The translations under genes were made by a program, and so were the position numbers. 64,000 bases of DNA from Mycolicibacter kumamotonensis (GTDB lineage Bacteria; Actinomycetota; Actinomycetes; Mycobacteriales; Mycobacteriaceae): assembly GCF_002086285.1 (NCBI RefSeq), contig NZ_MVHU01000011.1:1-64000 (forward strand). Direction: 5' to 3'. A model generated the notes under the pieces. It did no database searches. It was given only the letters and a program-made list of their open reading frames with translations, and was not told the origin of the DNA. Of this stretch, positions 1-7,579 are shown piece by piece; position 1 is the first letter of the stretch, and each line of letters starts with the position of its first letter.

Positions 1-748
1 TGCCCCCGGCCCCCGCGGTGCCCGCCCCGTCGGCGCCCTGCCCGGCGTTCCCGCCGTTCCCGCCGTTGCCGCCGTCACCGCCGTTGCCGCCGGCACCGCC
101 GTCACCGCCGTCACCACCGTTGCCCCACATCTCGCCGCCGTTGCCGCCGTCGCCACCGTCAGCACCCAGACCACCGGCGCCGCCGTCACCACCGTTCCCG
201 ATACCCCCGGCGTGTCCACCGTTACCGCCGACCACCTCGGCCTCGGTCGAGGACCAGCCGTCGCCGCCGTCGCCGAGCCACAGGCCGCCGTTACCACCGT
301 CGGGGTCGGCCTCGGTGCCGTCGACACCGTTGCAGATGATCCCGCAGAAGCCCTCGGTGAACGGCGCGAAGAGCTGGTTGATCACACCGTCGACCTGCGA
401 ACCGAAGTCGGAGTTGATCCAGGCCTGCTCGCTGTCGTGCAAGGGCATGTAGAAGTAGGTCTCCCACATTTGGGCCATCGCGGCACCGCCCGCATCGGCA
501 GCACCCGCGGAATCCCAGCCAGTCGAGCTGAACAGGCTGTCGAAATCACCCGAGAGGTTGCCCCAGGCGCTCGGGTCGAACAGGTCGGAGACGAGGTCGT
601 CGAAGTCGGCGCCGGCCGTGGGGGCCGCCGCCAGCGGCGCCATGCCGAACGCCAAGAACGCCCCGACGGATGCGGCGGCACCCACCGTGCGGTCCCGCCC
701 GCGTTTCCCCGATCCGCCATTCCGCTCAGCACGCCACCGACTGACCAT
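1..748 (-). CDS. PGRS-like secreted protein lacking a PE domain (3' end outside window)
   Basis: The first 249 residues of a protein that runs off the left edge of the window. The ATG at 748 follows a good ribosome site (GGAGAGGGG). The N-terminus is Arg-rich, then has a hydrophobic Ala/Phe/Leu stretch, and looks like a signal peptide. The mature part contains [13 protein letters not shown], a two-Cys segment CGIICNG, and then [10 protein letters not shown]. After that the protein becomes Gly-Gly-X repeats of the PGRS type. There is no PE domain. The conserved N-terminal half is shared with the proteins at 37457-38014 and 38244-39515, so these are one family. Export is inferred from the signal peptide. 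The molecular function is unknown. Confidence 0.8.
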   Translation of the reverse strand, partial: MVSRWRAERNGGSGKRGRDRTVGAAASVGAFLAFGMAPLAAAPTAGADFDDLVSDLFDPSAWGNLSGDFDSLFSSTGWDSAGAADAGGAAMAQMWETYFYMPLHDSEQAWINSDFGSQVDGVINQLFAPFTEGFCGIICNGVDGTEADPDGGNGGLWLGDGGDGWSSTEAEVVGGNGGHAGGIGNGGDGGAGGLGADGGDGGNGGEMWGNGGDGGDGGAGGNGGDGGNGGNGGNAGQGADGAGTAGAGG

Positions 749-1120
749 TTCGAGTCCCCTCTCCCGCAATTACGACTCAGTTTCCTCTCAGCAATGGAGC
801 TGAACGAACTTATTCGCGGCATTAGTGAATTCGTCGGATCAGGACAGAAATTAATAGATAGTTCGCTGATCGAGGATGTTCCTTGCGGGCCTAAAGTTCA
901 CCGAAATCACCGAAATCTCCTATGAAAATGCATACGCTAAAGTTTTTCGGCCCGGACGATAGTTCTTTGTCGCGGCGAACGGGAACGAATAAACAACCTC
1001 CCGACCGCCGGTTGGCAAAAATTGACGTGGAATATGATTTACAAGTAAATTCTCAGATTCCACGCAGGCAGATCTTTGTCCGCAGGGGAGCGCAGCAGCA
1101 GATCGGCCCAGATCGCAGGG
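749..1120. other. intergenic region, relatively AT-rich
   Basis: No gene is supported here. The region lies upstream of the PGRS-like gene and downstream of the PH-domain pair, so it should hold the PGRS promoter. It is clearly richer in A/T than its flanks and contains a short tandem repeat (CACCGAAAT twice, near 899-918). I could not assign a specific promoter or operator. Confidence 0.4.
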
Positions 1121-2608
1121 CTATCGCGCCCACTTGCTGTGCGCCACCCAGGGTGAGGCCTGCGCGGCCACCGACCAGGCCCACTCCTCAGGCACGTCGA
1201 GCACCCGGTAGGCCTTGACGCCGGCGGCGGTCGCCGCGATCAGCGTGGCGACCCCGGCACGGCGCTGAAACCAGCTCTGGTGCACCGTCCAACCGATGAT
1301 GCCGGCGGTGGCGATGCAGTAGCGACGCTGCTCCCAGCTGCCGGTGCGGGCCGAGAGCCAGTGCTGGTCGACGCGATGCCCCAGGGCGCGCACCCGGTCG
1401 GCCGCCAGCAGCGCCGCGCCCAGCGTCAGCCCAGCCCACAGCGACCAGTACCACACCGGAACACCGTCGACCGCCGCGGTGACCACCAACCCCGCCCCCA
1501 GCGCCCCCGGCAGCATCATCGCCCGGGTCCAGCGCCGGCGGGCCGCCACCGGGCCGTGCCGGCGCAGCGGCCCGGTGACCGCGACGGGGTCGGCGACCAG
1601 CCCGGTCAGCACCTGCTCGGCGGTGGCCCGCGGGCAGGGCGGCAGCAGGACCGAGGATTCGCCCGCACCGGTGACACCGGTCATCGCCGCGTCCAGTCGC
1701 GCGCCGCCCAACAGCCGCACCAACAGCGGCCGTCGTAGTGTTCCGCCGCGTAGCCGACGCATGTCGTAGCTGTGGTGCCGCACCCGCAGCAGCCCGTGGC
1801 TCAACTCCAGCACGTCGCCGGTCACTCCGAAACTGCGGGACAACACCAGGTTTCCGTAGGTCAGCGCCGAGCGCAGCACCGCCAGCACGATCGCCGCCGC
1901 CAGCACCACCCCGGCGCCCACCGCGGCGGTCTGCGGCGCCCCGAACCGCTCGGCGGCGTCCCGCCAGGTCCGGCTGAGCGGCGAATCCTGCAGCGCCGCC
2001 CAGGCTCCGCTCTGATACAGCGCACCCATCGCGGCGCCGATCGTCACCAGACCGGACAGATTCAGCGCGCTGTAGCGCAACCACGACGGCTGCCACCGGG
2101 CCAGCACCGCGCTGCGGCCCGGCTCCGGTCCGCTCGCGGCGGCCTGCCCGGTGTGCGCCAGCAGGATCTTGCGCAGCCGCGGCACCTGGCTGCTCTCGAC
2201 CGCGTCCAGCTCGAACACGGTGTCTCCGGCGGCCTGCTGGCCGGTGCTGACTCGCAGCACCGTCAACCCCAGCAGCCGGTGCAGCAGCCGGGTGTCGGTC
2301 TCTACAGAGCGAATCCTGTTGCGTGGCATCGAAAGAACCTTTCGGCGCAGCAGGCCCGAACGCAGCTGCACCCGGCCGGCCTCGGGGTCGGGTTCGATGC
2401 GATAGGTGGTGGTGAACCAGCGTGTCACCCCGACCACGGCGATCACCCACACCACCGCGACCACCCACACCGAATTGTCGGTGGCCGAACCGAACACGAC
2501 GACCGCGATCAGCAGCGGTAGCTCGCGCAGTGCCTCGTGCAGCGGATGCACCAGCAGCATCCGCGGGCTCAACCGCTGCCAGGCCGGTTCGGCGGGGGTA
2601 CTGGTCAT
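1121..2608 (-). CDS. PH-domain (bPH2/YdbT-type) membrane protein
   Basis: A 495-residue membrane protein. Hydrophobic segments near the N-terminus are followed by a bPH2 (DUF304) module containing RWFTTTYRIEPD and RNRIRSVETD. Further membrane spans and more degenerate PH-like repeats follow. This is the usual build of YdbT-type proteins, which are encoded next to a shorter YdbS-type partner, as here. The ATG at 2608 overlaps the end of the upstream partner by 4 nt (ATGA), which fixes the start and implies translational coupling. The biochemical role of the family is not well defined; a membrane-associated role is the safe inference. Confidence 0.75.
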   Translation of the reverse strand: MTSTPAEPAWQRLSPRMLLVHPLHEALRELPLLIAVVVFGSATDNSVWVVAVVWVIAVVGVTRWFTTTYRIEPDPEAGRVQLRSGLLRRKVLSMPRNRIRSVETDTRLLHRLLGLTVLRVSTGQQAAGDTVFELDAVESSQVPRLRKILLAHTGQAAASGPEPGRSAVLARWQPSWLRYSALNLSGLVTIGAAMGALYQSGAWAALQDSPLSRTWRDAAERFGAPQTAAVGAGVVLAAAIVLAVLRSALTYGNLVLSRSFGVTGDVLELSHGLLRVRHHSYDMRRLRGGTLRRPLLVRLLGGARLDAAMTGVTGAGESSVLLPPCPRATAEQVLTGLVADPVAVTGPLRRHGPVAARRRWTRAMMLPGALGAGLVVTAAVDGVPVWYWSLWAGLTLGAALLAADRVRALGHRVDQHWLSARTGSWEQRRYCIATAGIIGWTVHQSWFQRRAGVATLIAATAAGVKAYRVLDVPEEWAWSVAAQASPWVAHSKWAR

Positions 2609-3117
2609 GTGGCGTCCTCGGTGCCCAGCGAGGCGATGTCGGTCAGGTGCGCGACCACCCGGTCGGCGACCGGGGCGTCCAGCGCCACGATGTGCACCGC
2701 CCCCGCCGACGACGCGGTGGTCACCCGGACGTTGGCCAGTCCGAGCAGCCGATCCAGCGGCCCGCGGTAGGTGTCGACGGTCTGGACCCGGGAGATCGGC
2801 GCGATCCGGCGCTCCTGCACCAGCCAACCGGTGCGGGTGTAGACCGCTTTGTCGCTGACGTCCCAGCGGTGCACGCGATAACGCCACAGCGGCGCGATCA
2901 CCACCGAGACCAGCAGCCCCAGCGCGGTGACCGCTACGGCCCCGACGTGCAGCCACTCCAGGCGCTGATCGGCGACCGCCCACCCCAGCTGCAGTACCGC
3001 GAACACCAGCCAGGGCACCGCTCCGGTCAGGGCCCACACCAGCGGCGCGCGGGAGCTGGGTGGGTTGGTGGGGTCGACCATCGTGACCTCACCGGGACGA
3101 TTTGCGTTGGGCGCCAT
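2605..3117 (-). CDS. PH-domain (bPH2/YdbS-type) membrane protein
   Basis: A protein of up to 170 residues with two membrane spans at about residues 27-75, followed by one bPH2 domain (WRYRVHRWDVSDKAVY, then RIAPISRVQTVDTYRG). It is the short partner of the larger PH-domain protein downstream, with an ATGA overlap. The start is uncertain. The ATG at 3117 has no clear ribosome site, whereas an in-frame ATG at 3081 is preceded by GTGAGGTCACG, so the shorter 158-residue form is quite possible. The gene is divergent from the SDR at 3195. Confidence 0.75.
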   Translation of the reverse strand: MAPNANRPGEVTMVDPTNPPSSRAPLVWALTGAVPWLVFAVLQLGWAVADQRLEWLHVGAVAVTALGLLVSVVIAPLWRYRVHRWDVSDKAVYTRTGWLVQERRIAPISRVQTVDTYRGPLDRLLGLANVRVTTASSAGAVHIVALDAPVADRVVAHLTDIASLGTEDAT

Positions 3118-3194
3118 GCAACAGAGAATGACCTAGCGTCGCGGCGCTGTCATCTTTGCGTGCCGAACCCGCCGACGTCGGTATCGTTTCGGGA

Positions 3195-4118
3195 ATGGGC
3201 AGCCAGAACAAGTGGACCGCCGCCGATGTACCCGATCAAAGCGGCCGCGTCGCGGTAATCACCGGCTCCAACACCGGAATCGGCTACCACACCGCCTTGG
3301 TGCTCGCCGAACACGGCGCCACGGTGGTGCTGGCGGTGCGCGACCCCGAGAAGGGCCGCGCGGCAGCCGAACGGATCGCCAAGGCGTCGCCGCAGGCCGC
3401 CGTCGAGGTGCAGCGGCTCGATCTGAGCTCGCTGGCCTCGGTCCGCGAGGCCGCCGAAGCACTGAGCGCCGCGCACCCCCGCATCGACCTGCTGATCAAC
3501 AACGCCGGTGTCATGTACACCCCCAAACAGACCACCGTCGACGGTTTCGAACTGCAGTTCGGCACCAACCATTTGGGTCATTTCGCGTTGACCGGCCTGC
3601 TATTGCCGCGAATGCTGCCGGTGCAGGGTTCTCGCGTGGTGACCGTCAGCAGCATGGCCCACCGGATCATGGCGGCGATCCACTTCGACGACCTGCAGTG
3701 GGAGCACGGCTACAACCGGATAGCGGCCTACGGGCAGTCCAAGTTGGCCAACCTGATGTTCACCTACGAGCTGCAGCGGAGGCTGGCCGCCAAACGCAAG
3801 CCGACGATCGCGGTGGCCGCGCACCCCGGCACCGCCAACACCGAACTGACCCGCAACCTGCCACCGTTTTTGCGCCCGGCCGAACGGTTGTTGTGGCCGA
3901 TGGTGGTCCAGGGCGCGGCGATGGGCGCCCTGCCGACGCTGCGCGCCGCCACCGACACCGAGGTGGCCGGCGGCCAGTACTACGGACCCAACGGCCTCGG
4001 TGAACAGCGCGGCCACCCGAAGCTGGTCGAGGCCAGTAAGCAGGCGCACGATGTCGAGCTCCAGCAGCGCTTGTGGGCGGTCTCGCAGGAGCTGACAGGA
4101 ATCACCTTCCCCGTCTAG
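3195..4118 (+). CDS. short-chain dehydrogenase/reductase (Rv0439c-like)
   Basis: A 307-residue classical-type SDR. The Rossmann motif is TGSNTGIG near the N-terminus, followed by NNAGVM and the catalytic Tyr-Lys pair in YGQSK. The C-terminal half resembles retinol-dehydrogenase/WW-domain oxidoreductase-like SDRs. The start is the ATG at 3195; an upstream in-frame start at 3156 would add an unsupported tail. It lies directly before moeA, as Rv0439c does beside Rv0438c in M. tuberculosis. The substrate is unknown; NAD(P)-dependent oxidoreductase activity is the family expectation. Confidence 0.88.
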   Translation: MGSQNKWTAADVPDQSGRVAVITGSNTGIGYHTALVLAEHGATVVLAVRDPEKGRAAAERIAKASPQAAVEVQRLDLSSLASVREAAEALSAAHPRIDLLINNAGVMYTPKQTTVDGFELQFGTNHLGHFALTGLLLPRMLPVQGSRVVTVSSMAHRIMAAIHFDDLQWEHGYNRIAAYGQSKLANLMFTYELQRRLAAKRKPTIAVAAHPGTANTELTRNLPPFLRPAERLLWPMVVQGAAMGALPTLRAATDTEVAGGQYYGPNGLGEQRGHPKLVEASKQAHDVELQQRLWAVSQELTGITFPV

Positions 4119-4132
4119 GTCAAGATGTCGGA

Positions 4133-5350
4133 ATGCGATCTGTCGAGGAGCATCAGCGCGCTGTCGCCGAGCTGATCCATGTCCGTCCGCCGGTCACCGT
4201 CTCGCTGTCCGAGGCCGAGGGGCTGGCGCTGGCCGCGGACGTGATCGCACCGATTTCGTTGCCGGTCTTCGACAACTCGGGAATGGACGGCTATGCCGTG
4301 CTCGCCGACGACGTGGCAGCGGCATCACCCGAGAACCCGGTGACATTGCCGGTGGCCGAGGATATTCCGGCCGGCCGTACCGACATCCCCTCGCTGGAAC
4401 CCGGTACCGCGCACCGCATCATGACCGGCGCGCCCATCCCGTTCGGAGCCGACGGGGTCGTTCCGGTGGAGGCCACCGACGGCGGTGTCGATGTGGTGGC
4501 GATCAGCGCCGCCACCGCCCGGGGACGCCACATCCGCCGCGCCGGCGGCGACGTCGCCGAGGGCGCCACCGTGCTGTGGGCCGGCCAGCTCGTCAGCGCC
4601 CCGGCGGTGGGTCTGGCCGCGGCGCTGGGCCTGGCCGAGCTGACCGTGCGGCCCCGGCAACGGGTGCTGGTGATCTCCACCGGCACCGAACTGGTCAAGC
4701 CGGGCACCCCGTTGGCGCCCGGACAGATCTACGAGTCCAACGGGGTGATGCTGGCCGCCGCGGCGCGCGAAGCCGGCGCCGAGGTGGTGGCCGCGGCGAC
4801 CGTCGCCGACGACACCGCCGAGTTCACCGCGGTGCTGGACCGCTATCGCGTGCGCGACGGCGGGGTGGATCTGATCATCACCAGCGGCGGGGTCAGCGCG
4901 GGTGCCTACGAGGTGGTCAAAGACGTCTTCGGCCGCGACGGCGATCAGGGCGTGGATTTCGTCAAGGTGGCGATGCAGCCCGGTATGCCGCAGGGCATCG
5001 GCCGGGTGGGCGAAGCGGCCATCATCACGCTGCCCGGCAACCCGGTCAGCGCCCAGGTGTCCTTCGAGGTGTTCGTTCGGCCCGCGCTGCGGCGCGCGAT
5101 GGGCCTGCCGGCGCCGGACCGGCCACGCCGCACCGCCGTTCTGAGCGAAAAGCTCACCTCACCGGCCGGAAAACGACAGTTCCGGCGCGGGCTGCTCGAC
5201 CATGAGACCGGAACCGTCACCAACTACGGCCCGCCGGCCTCGCACCATCTGCGGTTCCTGGCGTCGGCGAACTGCCTGCTCGACATCGCCGGCGAGGTCA
5301 CCGAACTGCCGGTCGGCACCGAGGTGGAGGTCTGGGACCTGACCGGGTGA
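4133..5350 (+). CDS. moeA2: molybdopterin molybdenumtransferase MoeA
   Basis: A 405-residue MoeA, which inserts molybdate into adenylated molybdopterin in the last step of Mo-cofactor synthesis. Visible signatures are the SGMDGYAV motif in the N-terminal domain, RIMTGAPIP, the MoaB/Mog-like domain with STGTELV and TSGGVSAG, and LPGNPVSA. A C-terminal beta-barrel domain follows. The length equals that of M. tuberculosis MoeA2. The ATG at 4133 lies 15 nt after the SDR stop codon, so the two are probably co-transcribed. No other moa/moe gene is nearby, so its partners must be elsewhere. Confidence 0.95.
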   Translation: MRSVEEHQRAVAELIHVRPPVTVSLSEAEGLALAADVIAPISLPVFDNSGMDGYAVLADDVAAASPENPVTLPVAEDIPAGRTDIPSLEPGTAHRIMTGAPIPFGADGVVPVEATDGGVDVVAISAATARGRHIRRAGGDVAEGATVLWAGQLVSAPAVGLAAALGLAELTVRPRQRVLVISTGTELVKPGTPLAPGQIYESNGVMLAAAAREAGAEVVAAATVADDTAEFTAVLDRYRVRDGGVDLIITSGGVSAGAYEVVKDVFGRDGDQGVDFVKVAMQPGMPQGIGRVGEAAIITLPGNPVSAQVSFEVFVRPALRRAMGLPAPDRPRRTAVLSEKLTSPAGKRQFRRGLLDHETGTVTNYGPPASHHLRFLASANCLLDIAGEVTELPVGTEVEVWDLTG

Positions 5351-5398
5351 ACCCGCCGCCAGAACCGGCGTTCACCCCGCAGCTTCTAAGATGGCCGG

Positions 5399-6106
5399 AT
5401 GGCCAGACGCCCCCGCGCAGCAGATGATCCCGGTGGTCTGCGGCACCTGATCGAGCTGGTGCGCTCGACGGTGCCGCCGATGCACCACGCCGGCTTGCCG
5501 TTCGTGGCCGGCGGGCTGGGGCTGGCCGCGCTGGGCCGCAAGCAGCGCTGGCTGCGTGGCGCCGGGCTGCTGGCCGCCGGGGCCAGCGCCGGGTTCTTCC
5601 GTCATCCCCGCCGGGTGCCGCCGACCCGCCCGGGTGTGGTGGTGGCCCCCGCCGACGGCATGGTCTGCCTGGTCGACACCGCGGCCCCGCCCCCGGAACT
5701 GGACCTGCCCGACACCCCGCTGCCGCGGGTGAGCATCTTCATGTCGGTGTTCGACGCGCATGTGCAGCGGGCCCCGGTCGGCGGCGAGGTGCTCGACGTG
5801 GTGCACCGGGCCGGCCGGTTCGGTTCCGCCGACCGCATCGAAGCCAGTGACGACAACGAGCGCAACAGTGTGCGGATCCGCACCGCCGACGGCGCCGAGG
5901 TGATCGCCGTGCAGATCGCCGGACTGGTGGCGCGCCGCATCCTCTGCGACGCCAGACCCGGCGATCATCTGGCGATCGGCGACACCTACGGGCTGATCCG
6001 GTTCGGGTCGCGGCTGGACACCTACCTGCCGGTCGGGACGCAGCCGCTGGTCGGTGTCGGCCAGCGCATGGTCGCCGGTGAGACCGTGCTGGCGCACCTG
6101 TCATGA
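5399..6106 (+). CDS. psd: phosphatidylserine decarboxylase proenzyme
   Basis: A 235-residue type II-like Psd that converts phosphatidylserine to phosphatidylethanolamine at the membrane. The self-cleavage motif is the Gly-Ser in [11 protein letters not shown], about 30 residues from the C-terminus. Cleavage there would create the pyruvoyl group on the small alpha chain. Other family segments are [13 protein letters not shown] and RNSVRIRT. A short membrane-associated stretch lies near residues 30-60. The stop codon overlaps the pssA start (ATGA), so synthesis and decarboxylation of phosphatidylserine are genetically coupled. Confidence 0.95.
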   Translation: MARRPRAADDPGGLRHLIELVRSTVPPMHHAGLPFVAGGLGLAALGRKQRWLRGAGLLAAGASAGFFRHPRRVPPTRPGVVVAPADGMVCLVDTAAPPPELDLPDTPLPRVSIFMSVFDAHVQRAPVGGEVLDVVHRAGRFGSADRIEASDDNERNSVRIRTADGAEVIAVQIAGLVARRILCDARPGDHLAIGDTYGLIRFGSRLDTYLPVGTQPLVGVGQRMVAGETVLAHLS

Positions 6107-7002
6107 CCACCGCCCAGCAGGCGCGCGGCCGGGGCCCGGTGGGCCTGCACATCCTGCCCAGCTCGATGACGGTGCTGGCGATCTGCGCCGGCCTGACGTC
6201 GATCAAGTACGCATTGGACGGTCAGCCGCACGTGGCGATGGCGCTGATCGCGGCGGCCGCCATCCTCGACGGTCTCGACGGCCGGGTGGCCCGCATTCTG
6301 GATGCGGAATCGCGGATGGGCGCCGAGATCGATTCGCTGGCCGACGCGGTCGACTTCGGGGTGGCGCCGGCGGTGGTGATCTATGTGTCGCTGCTGTCGA
6401 CGCAGCCGGCGGGCTGGATCGTGGTGCTGCTCTACGCGGTGTGTGTGGTGCTGCGACTGGCCCGGTTCAACACCCTGCTCGACGACGCCACCCTGCCGGC
6501 CTACACCCGCGAGTTCTTCGTCGGGATGCCCGCCCCGGCCGGAGCGATCACGCTGATGGGGCTGCTGGCCGCCAAGCTGCAGTTCGGCGACGGATGGTGG
6601 ACCTCGCAGTGGTTCACCTGCGCCTGGGTGGTGGGCACATCGATGCTGCTGGTCAGCCGGATCCCGATGCGCAAGATGCACGCCGTGTCGGTGCCGCCGC
6701 ATCTGGCCGCGGTGCTGCTGGCGGTGCTGGCGCTGGTGGCCGCCGCGGCGTTCCTGTTCCCGTACGTGCTGGTGCTGGTGCTGATCGTGGCGTACCTGTG
6801 CACCATTCCGTTCTCGGTCCGCAGCCAGCGCTGGGTGGCCGCGCACCCCGAGGCCTGGGAGGACGCGCCCCGGGAACGCCGAGCCGCGCGGCGGGCGATC
6901 CGCCGGTCGCAGCCGAGCCGCCGCCCCGGTGTGCGGCGAGGCATCCGTCGCCCGAGCGGGCAGTCGATGGCGCGGCTGCGGCTGCGCAAGCCGGGCCGCT
7001 GA
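6103..7002 (+). CDS. pssA: CDP-diacylglycerol--serine O-phosphatidyltransferase
   Basis: A 299-residue integral membrane CDP-alcohol phosphotransferase that makes phosphatidylserine from CDP-diacylglycerol and serine. The family signature DGx2ARx8Gx3Dx3D is complete, starting at DGRVAR and ending in GAEIDSLAD. Several hydrophobic helices follow and the C-terminus is Arg-rich. The start overlaps the psd stop by 4 nt. The product is the substrate of Psd, encoded just upstream. The length is slightly above the M. tuberculosis enzyme because of the basic tail. Confidence 0.95.
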   Translation: MTTAQQARGRGPVGLHILPSSMTVLAICAGLTSIKYALDGQPHVAMALIAAAAILDGLDGRVARILDAESRMGAEIDSLADAVDFGVAPAVVIYVSLLSTQPAGWIVVLLYAVCVVLRLARFNTLLDDATLPAYTREFFVGMPAPAGAITLMGLLAAKLQFGDGWWTSQWFTCAWVVGTSMLLVSRIPMRKMHAVSVPPHLAAVLLAVLALVAAAAFLFPYVLVLVLIVAYLCTIPFSVRSQRWVAAHPEAWEDAPRERRAARRAIRRSQPSRRPGVRRGIRRPSGQSMARLRLRKPGR

Positions 7003-7003
7003 G

Positions 7004-7579
7004 CTACCCCGCGCAGTAGTCCCGCGTCGCCGACGACAGCGCCTGCCGGTAGAACGGATCGAGTTGCCTTGCGGCGCTGACGTCGCGGGTCGCCTCCTCG
7101 AGCTGGGCGCCGCAGTCGGGTGCCCGCAGTTGCTGCCACCGCAAGCCGATCTGGGTGAGCATGACGCGGTTGAAGCCGTCGATGCGGGCTCGTGAGGCGG
7201 CGAGGTCGGGGGCACCGGCCGGTGCGGCGGCCGGGTCCAGCTTCCACTGGGCGAACCGGTAGTGCTCCGCCGCCTCGGTGGCAGCGATCTGGTCGGTGAA
7301 CACCCGCCGCACATAGTCTGCGTCGAGATGCTCGGCGTCGGCGGCCGACGCCAGGGCGGTCAGCTGTTGCTGCACCCGGGCGGGGTCTTCGATGGCGGCA
7401 CCGGAGTGCCACTTGTCGGCGGCCACGTCGTCGGCGACCTGCAGCCGTTGCGCGGCCGCATCGACCAACTCCGCCAGCGGGTTTGCCGTGTCGGCGCGCG
7501 CCGGACAGTGACCCCCCAGCAGCGTGACAGCGCAGATCGCCGACATCAGGGGGCCGCTGTATGCCGATAATGACCGCAT
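7004..7579 (-). CDS. secreted chorismate mutase (AroQ-gamma type)
   Basis: A 191-residue precursor resembling M. tuberculosis Rv1885c, the periplasmic/secreted chorismate mutase. The signal peptide runs from the ATG at 7579 to a predicted cut after ARA, followed by DTANPLAELVDAAAQRL. AroQ helices follow, with KW, EAAEHYRFAQWK and the closing Cys pair (APDCGAQ and DYC). The family converts chorismate to prephenate; the role of the exported form is not settled. A second ATG at 7546 is possible but shortens the basic n-region. The start codon overlaps the start codon of the divergent AAA ATPase. It is convergent with pssA, with one base between the stop codons. Confidence 0.88.
   Translation of the reverse strand: MRSLSAYSGPLMSAICAVTLLGGHCPARADTANPLAELVDAAAQRLQVADDVAADKWHSGAAIEDPARVQQQLTALASAADAEHLDADYVRRVFTDQIAATEAAEHYRFAQWKLDPAAAPAGAPDLAASRARIDGFNRVMLTQIGLRWQQLRAPDCGAQLEEATRDVSAARQLDPFYRQALSSATRDYCAG

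Noticed and set aside
1..470. Possible CRISPR or short tandem repeat array because of periodic GC-rich triplets
   Set aside because: The periodicity is codon-level Gly-Gly-X coding of a PGRS-type protein; there are no constant repeats with unique spacers.
382..822. A closed 146-codon minus-strand frame overlapping the first gene
   Set aside because: It is in another frame from the conserved head domain; the correct frame starts at 748 and stays open to the window edge.
1188..2468. Alternative long frames in the PH-domain region
   Set aside because: Arg/Gly/Ala-rich shadow translations; the frame from 2608 has membrane spans, PH motifs and an ATGA overlap with its partner.
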